Shown one piece after another: positions 50,512-63,548 of a stretch of 64,000 nucleotides of DNA. The position numbers and the translations under genes are program-made. The stretch is taken from positions 1,860,001 to 1,924,000 of the forward strand of contig NZ_CP041063.1 in NCBI RefSeq assembly GCF_011082085.1. Reading direction: 5' to 3'. Source of the stretch: Bacillus sp. Cs-700 (GTDB lineage Bacteria; Bacillota; Bacilli; Bacillales; Guptibacillaceae). How positions within the stretch are numbered: the first letter of the stretch is position 1; each line of letters opens with the position of its first letter. Under the pieces are notes generated by a model. That model was not told the DNA's origin. It saw only the letters and a program-made list of their open reading frames with translations, and did not search any database.

Positions 50512-51063
50512 TTATTTTAATAAACGAAGGAATTCTTTCATGAACCCTGGTAAGTCAGGCCATGCCTGCCCTGACACGAGATTATCACGCGTATGGACCT
50601 TCTCATCAATGTATGTAGCGCCGCATGCAGTTACATCTGGTTTACACGCTGGATAGGCGGTATATTCGCGGTCTTTCATAATATCCGGCACTACATTAAG
50701 GACCTGTGCCGCGTGACAAATCGCTCCTACTGGTTTATTTTCTTCAAAGAAGTGTCTCACGATATCTGGTACATTCTCATCCATTCGAATGTATTCTGGT
50801 GCTCGTCCGCCAGGAATAATTAACCCGTCATACTCCGCTGGATTGATTTCTGAAAAGGAAGCATGTGATTCAATACCATAAGCCTGCTTCTCAACAAACG
50901 TTTCCATTTCATCTGTAAAGTCGTGGCAAACCGTTTGTAGCTTTTTCGCGGTAGGGGATGCGATTGTCACATCAAATCCTTCCTCAAGGCAACGATAGTA
51001 AGGGTAGAAAATCTCAAGAGCTTCAACAGCATCACCGGAAATAATTAATACTTTTTTACTCAA
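50512..51063 (-). CDS. DJ-1/PfpI family protein
   Basis: A 183-residue class I glutamine amidotransferase-like protein. The nucleophile elbow is VGAICHAAQVL (Cys about 103) and a Glu-containing motif DGLIIPGGRAPEYI precedes it. Close to PfpI/YhbO-like proteins, which act as deglycases or proteases in stress. The start is TTG at 51063 with GGAGG eight bases before; the longer frame to 51102 lacks support. Single gene. Confidence 0.87.
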   Translation of the reverse strand: MSKKVLIISGDAVEALEIFYPYYRCLEEGFDVTIASPTAKKLQTVCHDFTDEMETFVEKQAYGIESHASFSEINPAEYDGLIIPGGRAPEYIRMDENVPDIVRHFFEENKPVGAICHAAQVLNVVPDIMKDREYTAYPACKPDVTACGATYIDEKVHTRDNLVSGQAWPDLPGFMKEFLRLLK

Positions 51064-51247
51064 AACGAGCACCTCCATAAGAATTTTGATTCCCTTATTC
51101 ATTACCCCTCTTTTTTACATCTCTAACAGATCTCTCAAAAAATACGTCTAGAATCTCCGTCTATGGTTGAATTCGTAGATGACTTGCGACTACAATAAAC
51201 CATAATGCATTTCCCATTCTGATGGGAATAGAGACAGGAGCTTTCAT

Positions 51248-52126
51248 ATGGACATTAAGCAATTAGCCTATTTCGTTGAAGTCGCCAAGCAAAAAAGCTT
51301 CACGAAAGCCTCACACTCCCTCTACATCTCACAGCCAACGTTAAGTAAAATGGTAAAAAGTTTAGAAGCTGAGTTAGATGTTGAACTACTCGATCGCTCG
51401 GCACGATCGAGTGAACTAACCGATGCAGGAAAAATCGTATATTTGCAGGGTGAAAAAATATTAAATATGGTCGACGATCTTTCTTCTCACTTATATGACA
51501 TGATGAATTTAAAGAAAGGGCACATCAAAGTCGGCCTCCCGCCACTCATTGGCGCTCTCTACTTTCCTAGTATCTTAAAAGGGTTCCAAGAACTCTATCC
51601 TGATATTACGATCGAACTAATGGAGCATGGAGCCAACATTGCGCAACAAAAAATCCTCGACGGTGAATTGGATTTTGCAGTTGGACTTTTGCCTGTCGAT
51701 GAAACAAAATTCGAAACTCTTCCTTTCAAAAAGGAAGAATTAATGCTGTTTGTGCACAGTTCACATCCATTCGCAGAAAAAAATTCGGTCTCAATTAGCG
51801 AGTTACGAAATGAGCGAATCATCCTATTTAGTGAAGACTTCATGTTACATGACCAGATGATTGAACAGTGTCGTCAGGCGGGATTTGAACCTCACATTTC
51901 TTACGTGAGCTCTCAATGGGACTTTATCAGCGATATGGTTAGTCACAATCTCGGCGTCACCTTTTTCCCTAAATCCATTCTTACTAAAATCAACCAAAAC
52001 AACGTGGTCTCCATTCCACTCATAAATCCAGAGATCCCATGGGACCTTGGCATTATTCTAAGAAAAGAAAAGTACATTTCTTATGCTTCCCGTGCATTTA
52101 TTAACTATATTAAGTCTGCAATCTAA
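51248..52126 (+). CDS. LysR family transcriptional regulator
   Basis: A 292-residue regulator. The winged helix covers about 1-60 (MDIKQLAYFVEVAKQKSFTK, SQPTLSKMVKSLE), and the LysR substrate-binding domain about 90-290 (IKVGLPPLIGALYFPSIL). It resembles the CidR/YwbI group that senses acetate or overflow metabolites, but no cidAB-like genes are in the window. GACAGGAGC precedes the ATG. Effector unknown. Confidence 0.9.
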   Translation: MDIKQLAYFVEVAKQKSFTKASHSLYISQPTLSKMVKSLEAELDVELLDRSARSSELTDAGKIVYLQGEKILNMVDDLSSHLYDMMNLKKGHIKVGLPPLIGALYFPSILKGFQELYPDITIELMEHGANIAQQKILDGELDFAVGLLPVDETKFETLPFKKEELMLFVHSSHPFAEKNSVSISELRNERIILFSEDFMLHDQMIEQCRQAGFEPHISYVSSQWDFISDMVSHNLGVTFFPKSILTKINQNNVVSIPLINPEIPWDLGIILRKEKYISYASRAFINYIKSAI

Positions 52127-52177
52127 CCAGCATAATCTCGAGGTAAAGACACAAGTAGCATTAAAATGATTAACACA

Positions 52178-52208
52178 ACAAGTCGTCCATGTGGGCGGCT
52201 TGTTTTAT
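52178..52208 (+). terminator. Terminator of the LysR gene
   Basis: ACAAGTCGTCC/GGGCGGCTTGT arms (G-T pairs) followed by TTTTATTG. Confidence 0.75.
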
Positions 52209-52264
52209 TGTTGATATAAAAATCAGAAAATTAAAAATTAGTACTATCCATATGTTTGAAGGTC

Positions 52265-52292
52265 ATGTATTATATATCTAAATGATATACAT
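52265..52292 (+). promoter_or_regulatory. Possible PadR operator
   Basis: ATGTAT...GATATACAT imperfect inverted repeat, with ATGT and ACAT ends as in known PadR sites, 25 bases before the PadR start. It overlaps TATATAT, a likely -10 region. Confidence 0.4.
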
Positions 52293-52316
52293 CAAAAAGA
52301 TACAGGAAGTGAAGAA

Positions 52317-52871
52317 GTGGAAAAACAAATACATACAAAGTACGCGATTCTCGGCTTATTAACAATCGGTTGCCAAACGGGGTATTCAATGAAAAAAATG
52401 ATGGATGGAAGTTTAAATCATTTCTGGAAAATCAGCTATGGACAAATTTACCCTACACTTAAAAGTCTACTTGAGGAAGAACTGATAACTGTTCAGGAAG
52501 AGAGTGAGTCTGGAAGACCTGATAAAAAGAAATATGAATTAACCTCATTAGGTTGGCAGGCTCTTTACAATTGGATGGAAACTCCTATTGGAGAACTTGG
52601 AGTAGAAAAGAATGAGTTGTTGCTTAAACTTTTTTTCAGCCATCACCAGAACAATGAAACAACTTTAAAACAATTGAATCACTACAAATTAAAACTGCTT
52701 GAACGTTTGAATACTTATCAGGCGATCGATGAAATGATACGAGAAACGTATGGCGATCAAGAAGATGCGAAATTCTGGCTGTTAACATTAGATTATGGGA
52801 TAAGGACAACGCAAGCAGCTAGTGAATGGGCTGACGAAGCCAAACTGAAACTCACTCTAAGGAGGGAATAG
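52317..52871 (+). CDS. PadR family transcriptional regulator
   Basis: A 184-residue PadR regulator. The winged helix (about 5-85) has KYAILGLLTIGCQTGYSMKK and YGQIYPTLKSLLEEEL, and a C-terminal Vir-type dimer domain follows (about 95-180). It lies four bases before the DUF4188 gene, so the pair is one operon and the regulator probably controls it. The start is GTG at 52317 with AGGAAGTGAAG before it. PadR members respond to phenolics or other small toxic molecules. Confidence 0.9.
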   Translation: MEKQIHTKYAILGLLTIGCQTGYSMKKMMDGSLNHFWKISYGQIYPTLKSLLEEELITVQEESESGRPDKKKYELTSLGWQALYNWMETPIGELGVEKNELLLKLFFSHHQNNETTLKQLNHYKLKLLERLNTYQAIDEMIRETYGDQEDAKFWLLTLDYGIRTTQAASEWADEAKLKLTLRRE

Positions 52872-52875
52872 GCAT

Positions 52876-53373
52876 ATGGCGAATCAAGTTTTTACCGGAC
52901 GCTACACGGTGGATAAAGGACAGGACGTTGTAGTATTTCTCATTGGGATGCGAATCAATCAATGGTGGGCTGTGCATAAATGGCTTCCTGTTTTCCTTGC
53001 GATGCCTGGCATGATTCGTGAGCTTAGCATCAATAAACAGTTAGGATGTCTCTCCATGGAAAATTTCTTTAGCTTTCGGACAACTCTACTCCTTCAATAC
53101 TGGCGTTCAGCAGAAGACCTTCGTCAATACGCTCATGGTAAAGCCCACTTAAAGGCATGGAAAAACTTTAATCAAAAGATTGGAAACAACCGTGCTGTCG
53201 GCATCTACCATGAAACATACGTCCTTTCGAGCTCTCACTACGAAAGTCTCTATGGCAATATGCCTGCTTTTGGATTAGGGAAGGCGATCGGACATATCGA
53301 GGTTACTTCTCAAGCTGATTCTTTTAATAAACGTCTTCATGGAACGCTTACTGAAAAGGCGAACAAACACTAA
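52876..53373 (+). CDS. DUF4188 family protein
   Basis: A 165-residue protein matching DUF4188: VFTGRYTVDKGQDVVVFLIGMRINQWW, WRSAEDLRQYAHGKAHLKAW, and VGIYHETYVLSSSHYESLY (about 125-143). The fold appears related to ABM/heme-binding monooxygenases and phenylacetaldoxime dehydratase, but the activity is unknown. It follows the PadR gene in the same operon with AAGGAGGGAA across the junction. Context suggests a detoxification role. Confidence 0.83.
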   Translation: MANQVFTGRYTVDKGQDVVVFLIGMRINQWWAVHKWLPVFLAMPGMIRELSINKQLGCLSMENFFSFRTTLLLQYWRSAEDLRQYAHGKAHLKAWKNFNQKIGNNRAVGIYHETYVLSSSHYESLYGNMPAFGLGKAIGHIEVTSQADSFNKRLHGTLTEKANKH

Positions 53374-53415
53374 AAAAGCCCGGATCGTGAAAATTCACGT
53401 TTCTGGGCTTCTTTA
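53374..53415 (+). terminator. Terminator of the PadR-DUF4188 operon
   Basis: AAGCCC-GGA-CGTGAA/TTCACG-TTC-GGGCTT arms, then TCTTTATT; may also end tmRNA transcripts. Confidence 0.8.
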
Positions 53416-53458
53416 TTGAGATGATTTTTTGCAAATAAAAAACCACCAAATATGTATT

Positions 53459-53817
53459 TGGTGGAGACGGTGGGAGTCGAACCCACGTCCAGAAGTATCG
53501 GCACTTAAGCTTCTACGAGTGTAGTCGTTATATTAGTGTTTCACTACAATTCAGCCCAACGACAGGCTTCCTTGTAGCTAGTCTGATTAATCTCTTCCAA
53601 CTTTCCTCAGACGGTGGATTGTTGGCGTATCCCACTTAAGTTGAGTCCCTTACCCTACCACATGGGCGATGGAGGGAGGAACCGCAAAACAGCTTACGCT
53701 GCTAGTGCGAAGTTGTTGTTTTCTTTGCCAGTTATAGGCATGGCGTTTTTAACGTAGCTCGCCAACTCGACTCGCGACTTAAGCTCGACCTACCCCTGTC
53801 GAATCCGTAACGTCCCC
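53459..53817 (-). ncRNA. ssrA: tmRNA (transfer-messenger RNA)
   Basis: 359 bases. The 5' end (53817) reads GGGGACGTTACGGATTCGAC and the 3' end has the T-loop GGGTTCGACTCCCACC, closing in CCA (53461-53459). The tag frame starts at GGC (53729) and reads GKENNNFALAA, then TAA (53696-53694). The bases TAACT before GGC fit the resume-codon signal. Tag ends in the protease signal ALAA. It frees stalled ribosomes with SmpB, whose gene lies just upstream. Confidence 0.96.
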
Positions 53818-53883
53818 ATGTAAGAAAATGAGAACCGAAAACGGCAAAGCAGTTAAGCTTAATATATTGTTTCGGTAATTTTA

Positions 53884-53911
53884 ATTATAACATAGATCAG
53901 CTTCCATTCAA
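53884..53911 (-). promoter_or_regulatory. Probable ssrA promoter
   Basis: TTGAAT (53911-53906), 16-base spacer, TATAAT (53889-53884). A leader of about 60 bases would be cut off by RNase P at 53817. The -35 overlaps the palindrome TTCCATT/AATGGAA right after smpB. Confidence 0.6.
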
Positions 53912-53918
53912 ATGGAAA

Positions 53919-54386
53919 CTATATCCGCTGACGTTCTTTCAACGCTTTGTCCACTTCACGCTTCATCGTCTTATCTTTGAGATCCTGGCGCTTATCATAC
54001 TTCTTCTTACCCTTAGCAAGGCCTAAAAGTACTTTCGCATAGCCATTCTTGATATAGACTTTCAGTGGAATTACCGTATAGCCCTGTTCTTTCGTTAGGC
54101 CAATGAGCTTATCAATCTCTTTCCGCTTCATCAATAGCTTACGAGTACGGGTTGGATCGTGGTTAAAACGATTCCCCTGCTCATATTCATTAATGTGCAT
54201 ATTCAGAAGAAAGATTTCTCCTTTACGAATAATGGCGTGAGAGTCTTTCAGGTTTACGCGTCTTGCCCTGATGGATTTAATTTCAGTTCCTTGTAGAACC
54301 AGTCCTGCTTCATATGTTTCAATAACGGAATAATCGTGTCTTGCTTTCTTATTTTGTGCAATGAGTCCACCATCACCTTTTGGCAT
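53919..54386 (-). CDS. smpB: SsrA-binding protein
   Basis: A 155-residue protein that binds tmRNA and brings it to stalled ribosomes. [30 protein letters not shown] (split, about 9-38) and [21 protein letters not shown] are the conserved start and the basic tail. ATG at 54386 follows GAGGGGGGA; frame to 54404 is not used. It sits between rnr and ssrA, the standard Bacillus order. Confidence 0.96.
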   Translation of the reverse strand: MPKGDGGLIAQNKKARHDYSVIETYEAGLVLQGTEIKSIRARRVNLKDSHAIIRKGEIFLLNMHINEYEQGNRFNHDPTRTRKLLMKRKEIDKLIGLTKEQGYTVIPLKVYIKNGYAKVLLGLAKGKKKYDKRQDLKDKTMKREVDKALKERQRI

Positions 54387-54481
54387 GACCGTCCCCCCTC
54401 TCAAACGTCGAACTCCAGTATATCAATTTGGTCAGAATAAGTCAAGGTGACTTACACTGACCAAATGATTAATAACGCGAA

Positions 54482-56809
54482 TTAAGAATTGTTATTGCGA
54501 CGTTTTTTCTTTTTGTTTTTTGGTTTCTTTTTTGTTCCCTGACCATCTTTTGGCGGAGAGAACTTACGCTTTTTCTTCCCAGCATCAGTTGTTTTATTTG
54601 AGGACTTTCCACGCTTTTTGCGCTTTCCGCCTTCAATAACTTTTGGACTTTCTCTACGACGACGCTCTTTCGGTGGCTTCATACCAACAATTTCGAAGTC
54701 AATTGCTCGCTCATCAATGTTAACATTCAAGACGCGAATGGCGATTTCATCACCGATACGATAGACGTTACCAGTACGTTCACCGATCATCGCATAAGCA
54801 CCTTCGTCGTAGTGGTAGTAGTCATCGGTTAAATAACTAACGTGAACGAGACCTTCGATCGTGTTCGGCAATTCAACAAACAACCCGAAGTTCGTTACAC
54901 CACTAATCACACCTTCGAACTCTTCCCCGATTTTATCTTTCATAAACTCAGCTTTTTTCAGATCATCGGTTTCACGTTCAGCGTCAACCGCACGACGTTC
55001 CATTGCAGAAGCGTGCTGAGCGATTTCACCAAGCGCTTCGCTCCATTTGGAAGTTGTTTGGTTATCAACTTTTTTCTCAAATAAATACGTACGGATCAAA
55101 CGGTGCACGATTAAGTCAGGATAACGACGAATTGGTGACGTAAAGTGCGTATAGAAGTCTGTCGATAAACCGAAGTGACCGAGACTTTCAGGGAAGTATT
55201 TCGCCTGCTGCATCGAACGAAGCATCACCTTACTAATTACCGCTTCTTCTGGCTCTCCCTTTACTTCTTCAAGAAGCTTTTGTAGCGCACGAGGGTGTAC
55301 CGTGTTCGCATTCCCGCGTACAACGTAACCAAAGTTCGTAATGAATTCGAAGAACGTATTTAGTTTATCTGCATCCGGATCTTCGTGAATACGATACATG
55401 AACGGTACTTCCATAAAGTGAAAATGCTGGGCAACGGTTTCGTTTGCGACAAGCATAAACTCTTCAATTAAGCGTTCAGCCACTGAGCGTTCTCGTTGCA
55501 CGATCTCTTGCGGCGTCCCTTCATCATCTACAAGTACTTTTGCTTCTGCGAAATCAAAGTCAATGGCGCCTCGTTCAAAACGTCCTTTTCTTAAAATTTC
55601 AGCCAGTTCACCCATGCTATCGAAGAATGGAACGAGAGACTTGTAACGTTCTAGCACTTCATCGTCTTCACGCTGGAGAATTTTTCGTACATCTGTATAC
55701 GTCATACGCTCATTTGTACGAATCACACTTGGGAAAATCTCATGGTTTACCACTTCACCCTGTGTAGTAATTTCCATCTCACAAGAAATCGTTAATCGAT
55801 CTACTTGAGGATTCAAACTACAAATTCCGTTTGATAAACGGTGTGGAATCATTGGAATCACTCGGTCGACAAGATACACACTCGTCCCACGATCAAGCGC
55901 TTCTTGATCAATCGGAGAGTTTTCCGTCACATAATACGTTACGTCTGCGATGTGTACACCGAGCTTGTAGTTTCCATTCGGAAGTTTGACAACATTAACG
56001 GCGTCATCTAGATCCTTTGCGTCTGCCCCATCAATCGTCACAATGGTCTCTTCACGGAGGTCACGTCTTCCTTCAATTTCTTTTTCATCGATTTGATCCG
56101 GTGTTTTATGAGCTTGCTCCATTGCAGCGTCAGGAAACTCGCCTGGAAGCTCATGCTTATAAATGATCGACAGAATATCGACGCCTGGATCGTTTTTATG
56201 ACCTAAGATTTCAGTGATGCGTCCTTCCGCACTCATACGTCCTTCAGGATACTTCGTAATTTCAACTACAACTTTATGGCCGTCAACGGCACCGGCAGTA
56301 GCTCCTTTTGGAATGAAAATATCGTGTGGAATTCTCTTATCGTCGGCAATTACAAATCCAAAGTGCTTGCTATCAGAATATGTACCAACTGTGCGTTTTA
56401 CACCACGCTCAATGATACGGATAACGGTACCTTCTGGACGAGTGCCAGATGATTTTTGGTGCAGTCTTACAATGACACGATCTCCGTTCATTGCTCCTTC
56501 TAGATCACCCTGATTAATGTAGACATCTTTCTCGCCAGTATCGCTATCGGCAATAAGGAAAGCAAATCCTTTTGCGTGTACTTGTAACTTTCCGCGAACA
56601 AGGTTCATTTTCTCAGGAATACCATAGCGATTGCTTCTTGTGCGAACGATTAATCCTTCATCTTCCATACTGTTTAACGTTTTCACAAATTCCTTAAATT
56701 CACTGGAGTCTTTCAAACCAAATACTTCTTCAAGCTCCTGAACGGTTAGCGGTTTGTACGCTTCGTCCTTCATGAAGCTCAATATTTTTTGTTCATGTTC
56801 TTCTGCCAT
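54482..56809 (-). CDS. rnr: Ribonuclease R
   Basis: A 775-residue 3'-5' exoribonuclease that degrades structured RNA and helps tmRNA quality control. Domains: N-terminal winged helix (about 1-65), two cold-shock domains (about 70-230), the RNB catalytic domain (about 245-575, with [15 protein letters not shown]), S1 domain (about 630-715), and a Lys/Arg-rich tail. All catalytic Asp are present. AAGGTGG precedes the ATG. Between est and smpB, in the same operon. Confidence 0.96.
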   Translation of the reverse strand: MAEEHEQKILSFMKDEAYKPLTVQELEEVFGLKDSSEFKEFVKTLNSMEDEGLIVRTRSNRYGIPEKMNLVRGKLQVHAKGFAFLIADSDTGEKDVYINQGDLEGAMNGDRVIVRLHQKSSGTRPEGTVIRIIERGVKRTVGTYSDSKHFGFVIADDKRIPHDIFIPKGATAGAVDGHKVVVEITKYPEGRMSAEGRITEILGHKNDPGVDILSIIYKHELPGEFPDAAMEQAHKTPDQIDEKEIEGRRDLREETIVTIDGADAKDLDDAVNVVKLPNGNYKLGVHIADVTYYVTENSPIDQEALDRGTSVYLVDRVIPMIPHRLSNGICSLNPQVDRLTISCEMEITTQGEVVNHEIFPSVIRTNERMTYTDVRKILQREDDEVLERYKSLVPFFDSMGELAEILRKGRFERGAIDFDFAEAKVLVDDEGTPQEIVQRERSVAERLIEEFMLVANETVAQHFHFMEVPFMYRIHEDPDADKLNTFFEFITNFGYVVRGNANTVHPRALQKLLEEVKGEPEEAVISKVMLRSMQQAKYFPESLGHFGLSTDFYTHFTSPIRRYPDLIVHRLIRTYLFEKKVDNQTTSKWSEALGEIAQHASAMERRAVDAERETDDLKKAEFMKDKIGEEFEGVISGVTNFGLFVELPNTIEGLVHVSYLTDDYYHYDEGAYAMIGERTGNVYRIGDEIAIRVLNVNIDERAIDFEIVGMKPPKERRRRESPKVIEGGKRKKRGKSSNKTTDAGKKKRKFSPPKDGQGTKKKPKNKKKKRRNNNS

Positions 56810-56847
56810 TGTCTTCCACCTTCCTTCTTCTTAAATCAGTTCTTTGT

Positions 56848-57594
56848 TTATTCTGACCAGTCAAGGCTATCAAGAAAAGCATGAACGTCTTTATGAAGCT
56901 CGTCTTTTTCTTTGCCTAGTGTGATCGCATGCGTTGAGTTTTCGTACCATTTCAGACTTTTCTCATCTGATTCGATGTTATCGTGAATGACGTTGGCACT
57001 TTCTGTATTAATCATTTCATCATGTCTCGCTTGTGCCACAAATGTAGGAGCATAAATCATATCCACGTTATCACGCACCTCATAGATCAAATCGCGAAGT
57101 TCACCAAGTGTATTCATCGGTGTTTCTTTAAAGGCTTCCATTTCCTCTTCAATTTGTTCAGGTGATTTCCGTTCAAATTTCTTGTATTCCTTCGCATAGG
57201 AAAGGACACCCTGATACATCGTTTCTTCATCTTTCATATCCATCGGGGCGCACATGGGCACGATTCCCTTTACAGGAACAGTATAACCGAGCTTTAATGA
57301 AAATACGCCTCCAAGCGATAAGCCGACGACAGCAATTTCGTCATGGCCCATGCTTTTCAGCTTTTCATATCCTTCAGTGACATTTTTCCACCAATCTTTT
57401 GGCCCAGTATGTACAAGCTCTTCAGGCGGAACGCCATGCCCTTTATATTGTGGCGCATGACACGTATAGCCTCTTTCCTGCAAGTAACGTCCCATCATTC
57501 GTACATCTGCTGAATTTCCTGTAAAACCATGCAACATTAATACCGCGCGATTGCCTCCCTCGAATGTAAATGGCTTTGGTGCTACTACTTTCAT
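56848..57594 (-). CDS. est: Carboxylesterase (Est/YvaK type)
   Basis: A 248-residue alpha/beta hydrolase. LMLHGFTG (about 19-26) forms the oxyanion region, the nucleophile Ser lies in [11 protein letters not shown] (about 94), and the catalytic Asp and His are in ARHDEMI and NSTHAITL. Matches B. subtilis YvaK, which hydrolyses short to medium acyl esters. GAGGAGG precedes the ATG. It stands directly upstream of rnr, with 38 bases between. The 57595-57861 gap shows no gene or clear site. Confidence 0.93.
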   Translation of the reverse strand: MKVVAPKPFTFEGGNRAVLMLHGFTGNSADVRMMGRYLQERGYTCHAPQYKGHGVPPEELVHTGPKDWWKNVTEGYEKLKSMGHDEIAVVGLSLGGVFSLKLGYTVPVKGIVPMCAPMDMKDEETMYQGVLSYAKEYKKFERKSPEQIEEEMEAFKETPMNTLGELRDLIYEVRDNVDMIYAPTFVAQARHDEMINTESANVIHDNIESDEKSLKWYENSTHAITLGKEKDELHKDVHAFLDSLDWSE

Positions 57595-57861
57595 GATGTG
57601 ATCCTCCTCTAAATCAACTACCTGTTAGTTTGACCTGCAATAAACGAATTATCCTATCCAATGAGGCCTTTATGTGCATTTTACCTGTTTCGATCGGAAG
57701 GCAAAAGGAATTCGTACTGTTAGCTTATTTCCCTCTTCCATTCGACAAAAAACTTCCTTTTCGCTTCTTCTTAGAAAAGCTTACCGCCAAATACTCGCGG
57801 AAGCCATAGTTTTTCTTATACTTTAGACTTTTAAAAAGGTTAAATATTCTTAAAGTACAAT

Positions 57862-57898
57862 AAAAAAAGCAGCAAGTGACTCAACACCTGCTGCTTTC
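57862..57898 (-). terminator. Terminator of secG
   Basis: AAGCAGCA-GTG/CAC-TGCTGCTT arms and TTTTTTT on the minus strand. Confidence 0.88.
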
Positions 57899-57907
57899 TT
57901 GATCACG

Positions 57908-58138
57908 TTACACGAGATACGCAACGAGAATTGAAAGAACAAAGAACAATACGGCAAGTACTACCGTTACTTTATTTAAAACCGCTTCAAAACCGCGGGC
58001 TTTCTGCTTTCCAAATAATTGTTCAGCTCCACCTGTAATGGCTCCTGATAAACCAGCGCTTTTACCTGACTGAAGCAATACAACAGTAATAAGTAAGATT
58101 GAAACGATAACTAATGCAATTGTAGCTGCAAGATGCAT
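57908..58138 (-). CDS. secG: Preprotein translocase subunit SecG
   Basis: A 76-residue membrane protein with two helices (about 5-25 and 53-73) and the conserved loop [22 protein letters not shown] (split). SecG is part of the SecYEG export channel. GGGAGGTGG precedes the ATG. Its place between eno and est follows the standard Bacillus gene order. Confidence 0.95.
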   Translation of the reverse strand: MHLAATIALVIVSILLITVVLLQSGKSAGLSGAITGGAEQLFGKQKARGFEAVLNKVTVVLAVLFFVLSILVAYLV

Positions 58139-58311
58139 GATTCCACCTCCCGGACTATAGCCTTTCCAATACTATAAATTTACCATATATTTTTCAGTAA
58201 AAGCAATCTATTTCGGTAATACAGGCCATTATCATACCTTCTTAACATTGTGTTAACACTTCATGAACGGTAGCGACTGTTTTTGTAGACGTTATTCCGA
58301 TAAGAGTGGTG

Positions 58312-58372
58312 GCTGATTTTGCGCTCCAGGTGCTCGCTTTCTGCGGGGCGGGCACCTTCCGCTACAATCAGC
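58312..58372. repeat. Nested inverted repeat, probable Bacillaceae intergenic repeat
   Basis: GCTGATT (58312-58318)/AATCAGC (58366-58372) around AGGTGC (58328-58333)/GCACCT (58352-58357). The core CTCGCTTTCTGCGGGGCGGG recalls GC-rich repeats dispersed between genes in many Bacillus relatives. Only one copy in this window. Confidence 0.55.
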
Positions 58373-58462
58373 TACGAAGTGAGGCTCGTCATAAAAAACC
58401 GTCATCAAAACAAAATCACTTTTAAAAAAGGCTATACTATCTCATATTATTGATTCCTTGAT

Positions 58463-58510
58463 TTTTGGAGCATTTGTGTGAAATCTCAACTTCACGCAAA
58501 TGCTCCAAAA
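58463..58510. repeat. Long 20-base hairpin between secG and eno
   Basis: 20-base arms TTTTGGAGCATTTGTGTGAA (58463-58482) and TTCACGCAAATGCTCCAAAA (58491-58510), one G-T pair, 8-base loop, no T-run. Too long for a normal terminator; may be a repeat or RNA structure. The whole gap 58139-58594 holds no gene. Confidence 0.6.
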
Positions 58511-58555
58511 CTCAACACTGTTCATTAACAAAGGCTAAAAAAAGAAAAGAACCCA

Positions 58556-58588
58556 ACAAAAACCCCCGCGTCTTCACGCGGGGGGTTA
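58556..58588 (-). terminator. Terminator of the glycolytic operon
   Basis: ACCCCCGCG/CGCGGGGGT arms with TCTTCA loop, then TTTTT on the minus strand. Confidence 0.92.
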
Positions 58589-58594
58589 TTCAAC

Positions 58595-59890
<1,296 letters not shown>

Positions 59891-59910
59891 TCATCTCCTT
59901 TAAATGTAAG

Positions 59911-62203
<2,293 letters not shown>

Positions 62204-62238
62204 TCACCATCCTTTATAAGATTAAAAACATAAGTATT

Positions 62239-63423
62239 TTATTTGTCGTTAAGTGCGACAACACCCGGAAGTTCTTTGCCTTCCATGAACTCAAGAGAAG
62301 CACCGCCACCAGTAGAGATGTGGCTCATTTGATCAGCATAGCCAAATTTCTCAACCGCTGCTGCAGAGTCACCGCCACCAATAACTGAATACGTATCTTC
62401 TGCGTTTGCAAGTGCTTCAGCTACTGCTTTCGTACCATTAGCATAAACGTCTAGTTCAAATACACCCATTGGTCCGTTCCAAATAACGAGTTTAGAGTCG
62501 GAAATAACGTTGCTGTACGTTTCTCTCGTTTTCGGTCCGATATCAAGTGCTTCCCAATCGGAAGGAATTTCTTCGATGCTTACCACTTTCGTGTTTGCAT
62601 CATTTGAGAAATCATCACCAATCACAACGTCTTGTGGCATATAGAAATTAACGCCTTTTTCTTTTGCTTTATCCATGAATGATTTCGCTAGATCGATTTT
62701 ATCTTCTTCAAGAAGAGACAAACCAACTTCATGTCCAAGTGCTTTTACAAATGTATACGCAAGACCGCCACCAATGATCAAGTTATCTACTTTATCAAGC
62801 AGGTGATCAATCACACCGATTTTATCTTTTACTTTCGCTCCACCAACAATAGCTGTAAATGGACGGGAAGGTTCTGTTAGAGCACTTCCAAGAACTTCAA
62901 GTTCTTTCTCCATTAGAAAACCAGCTACAGCAGGAATATGATGAGCGATACCTTCTGTTGAAGCGTGAGCACGGTGTGCTGCCCCAAAAGCATCGTTTAC
63001 GTAAAGATCTGCCATTGCAGCAAATTTCTTCGCAAGTTCTTCATCATTCTTCTCTTCTCCAGCTTCGAAACGAACATTCTCAATAAGAAGAAGATCGCCA
63101 TCTTCTAGATCTGCAATCGCACGGTCAACTTCTTCACCATAGACTGCATCTGTTTTTGTAACGGTTTTGCCAATGAGGTCGCTTAAGCGGTCTGCAACCG
63201 GATCAAGACGTAGCTCATCAACAGCTTCACCTTTTGGACGTCCAAGGTGGCTTGCAAGAATTACTTTCGCTCCCTGATCAGACAAATGCTTGATCGTAGG
63301 AAGTGCTGCTTTAATACGCGTTTCATCTGTTACCTTACCATCTTCCATAGGTACATTGAAATCCACGCGGCAGAATACCTTTTTGCCTTTTAACTCAACG
63401 TCACGAATTGATTTTTTGTTCAT
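62239..63423 (-). CDS. pgk: Phosphoglycerate kinase
   Basis: A 394-residue two-domain kinase that makes ATP from 1,3-bisphosphoglycerate. [12 protein letters not shown] (about 18-29), [10 protein letters not shown] (about 57-66), [13 protein letters not shown] and WNGPMGVFE, ending [12 protein letters not shown] and [10 protein letters not shown], are the family blocks. ATG at 63423 follows GAGGAGG; the longer frame to 63444 overlaps that site. Second visible gene of the operon. Confidence 0.97.
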   Translation of the reverse strand: MNKKSIRDVELKGKKVFCRVDFNVPMEDGKVTDETRIKAALPTIKHLSDQGAKVILASHLGRPKGEAVDELRLDPVADRLSDLIGKTVTKTDAVYGEEVDRAIADLEDGDLLLIENVRFEAGEEKNDEELAKKFAAMADLYVNDAFGAAHRAHASTEGIAHHIPAVAGFLMEKELEVLGSALTEPSRPFTAIVGGAKVKDKIGVIDHLLDKVDNLIIGGGLAYTFVKALGHEVGLSLLEEDKIDLAKSFMDKAKEKGVNFYMPQDVVIGDDFSNDANTKVVSIEEIPSDWEALDIGPKTRETYSNVISDSKLVIWNGPMGVFELDVYANGTKAVAEALANAEDTYSVIGGGDSAAAVEKFGYADQMSHISTGGGASLEFMEGKELPGVVALNDK

Positions 63424-63450
63424 CACGCACGTCCTCCTCTGCACAAAGTT

Positions 63451-63470
63451 TTAAAAGGTTCACCTTTTAA
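63451..63470. repeat. Palindrome in the gap-pgk leader
   Basis: TTAAAAGGT and ACCTTTTAA arms with a 2-base centre, 28-47 bases before the pgk ATG. Too tight a loop for an RNA hairpin; possibly a protein site or part of an mRNA structure. Confidence 0.4.
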
Positions 63471-63500
63471 ATAAAGCTATATCCTTAGTAATGACAATGG

Positions 63501-63533
63501 AAAAGGAGGAAGGCCCAAGACTTCCTCCTCCTC
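63501..63533 (-). terminator. Partial terminator or processing hairpin between gapA and pgk
   Basis: Minus strand GGAGGAAG/CTTCCTCC arms, then TTTTCC. The T-run is poor, so reading through into pgk is expected; such hairpins can set the ratio of gapA to the rest. Confidence 0.6.
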
Positions 63534-63548
63534 TATTAACAATTCTTA

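Noticed and set aside
54842-56513. Plus-strand frames inside rnr
   Set aside because: Antisense shadows of a conserved gene.
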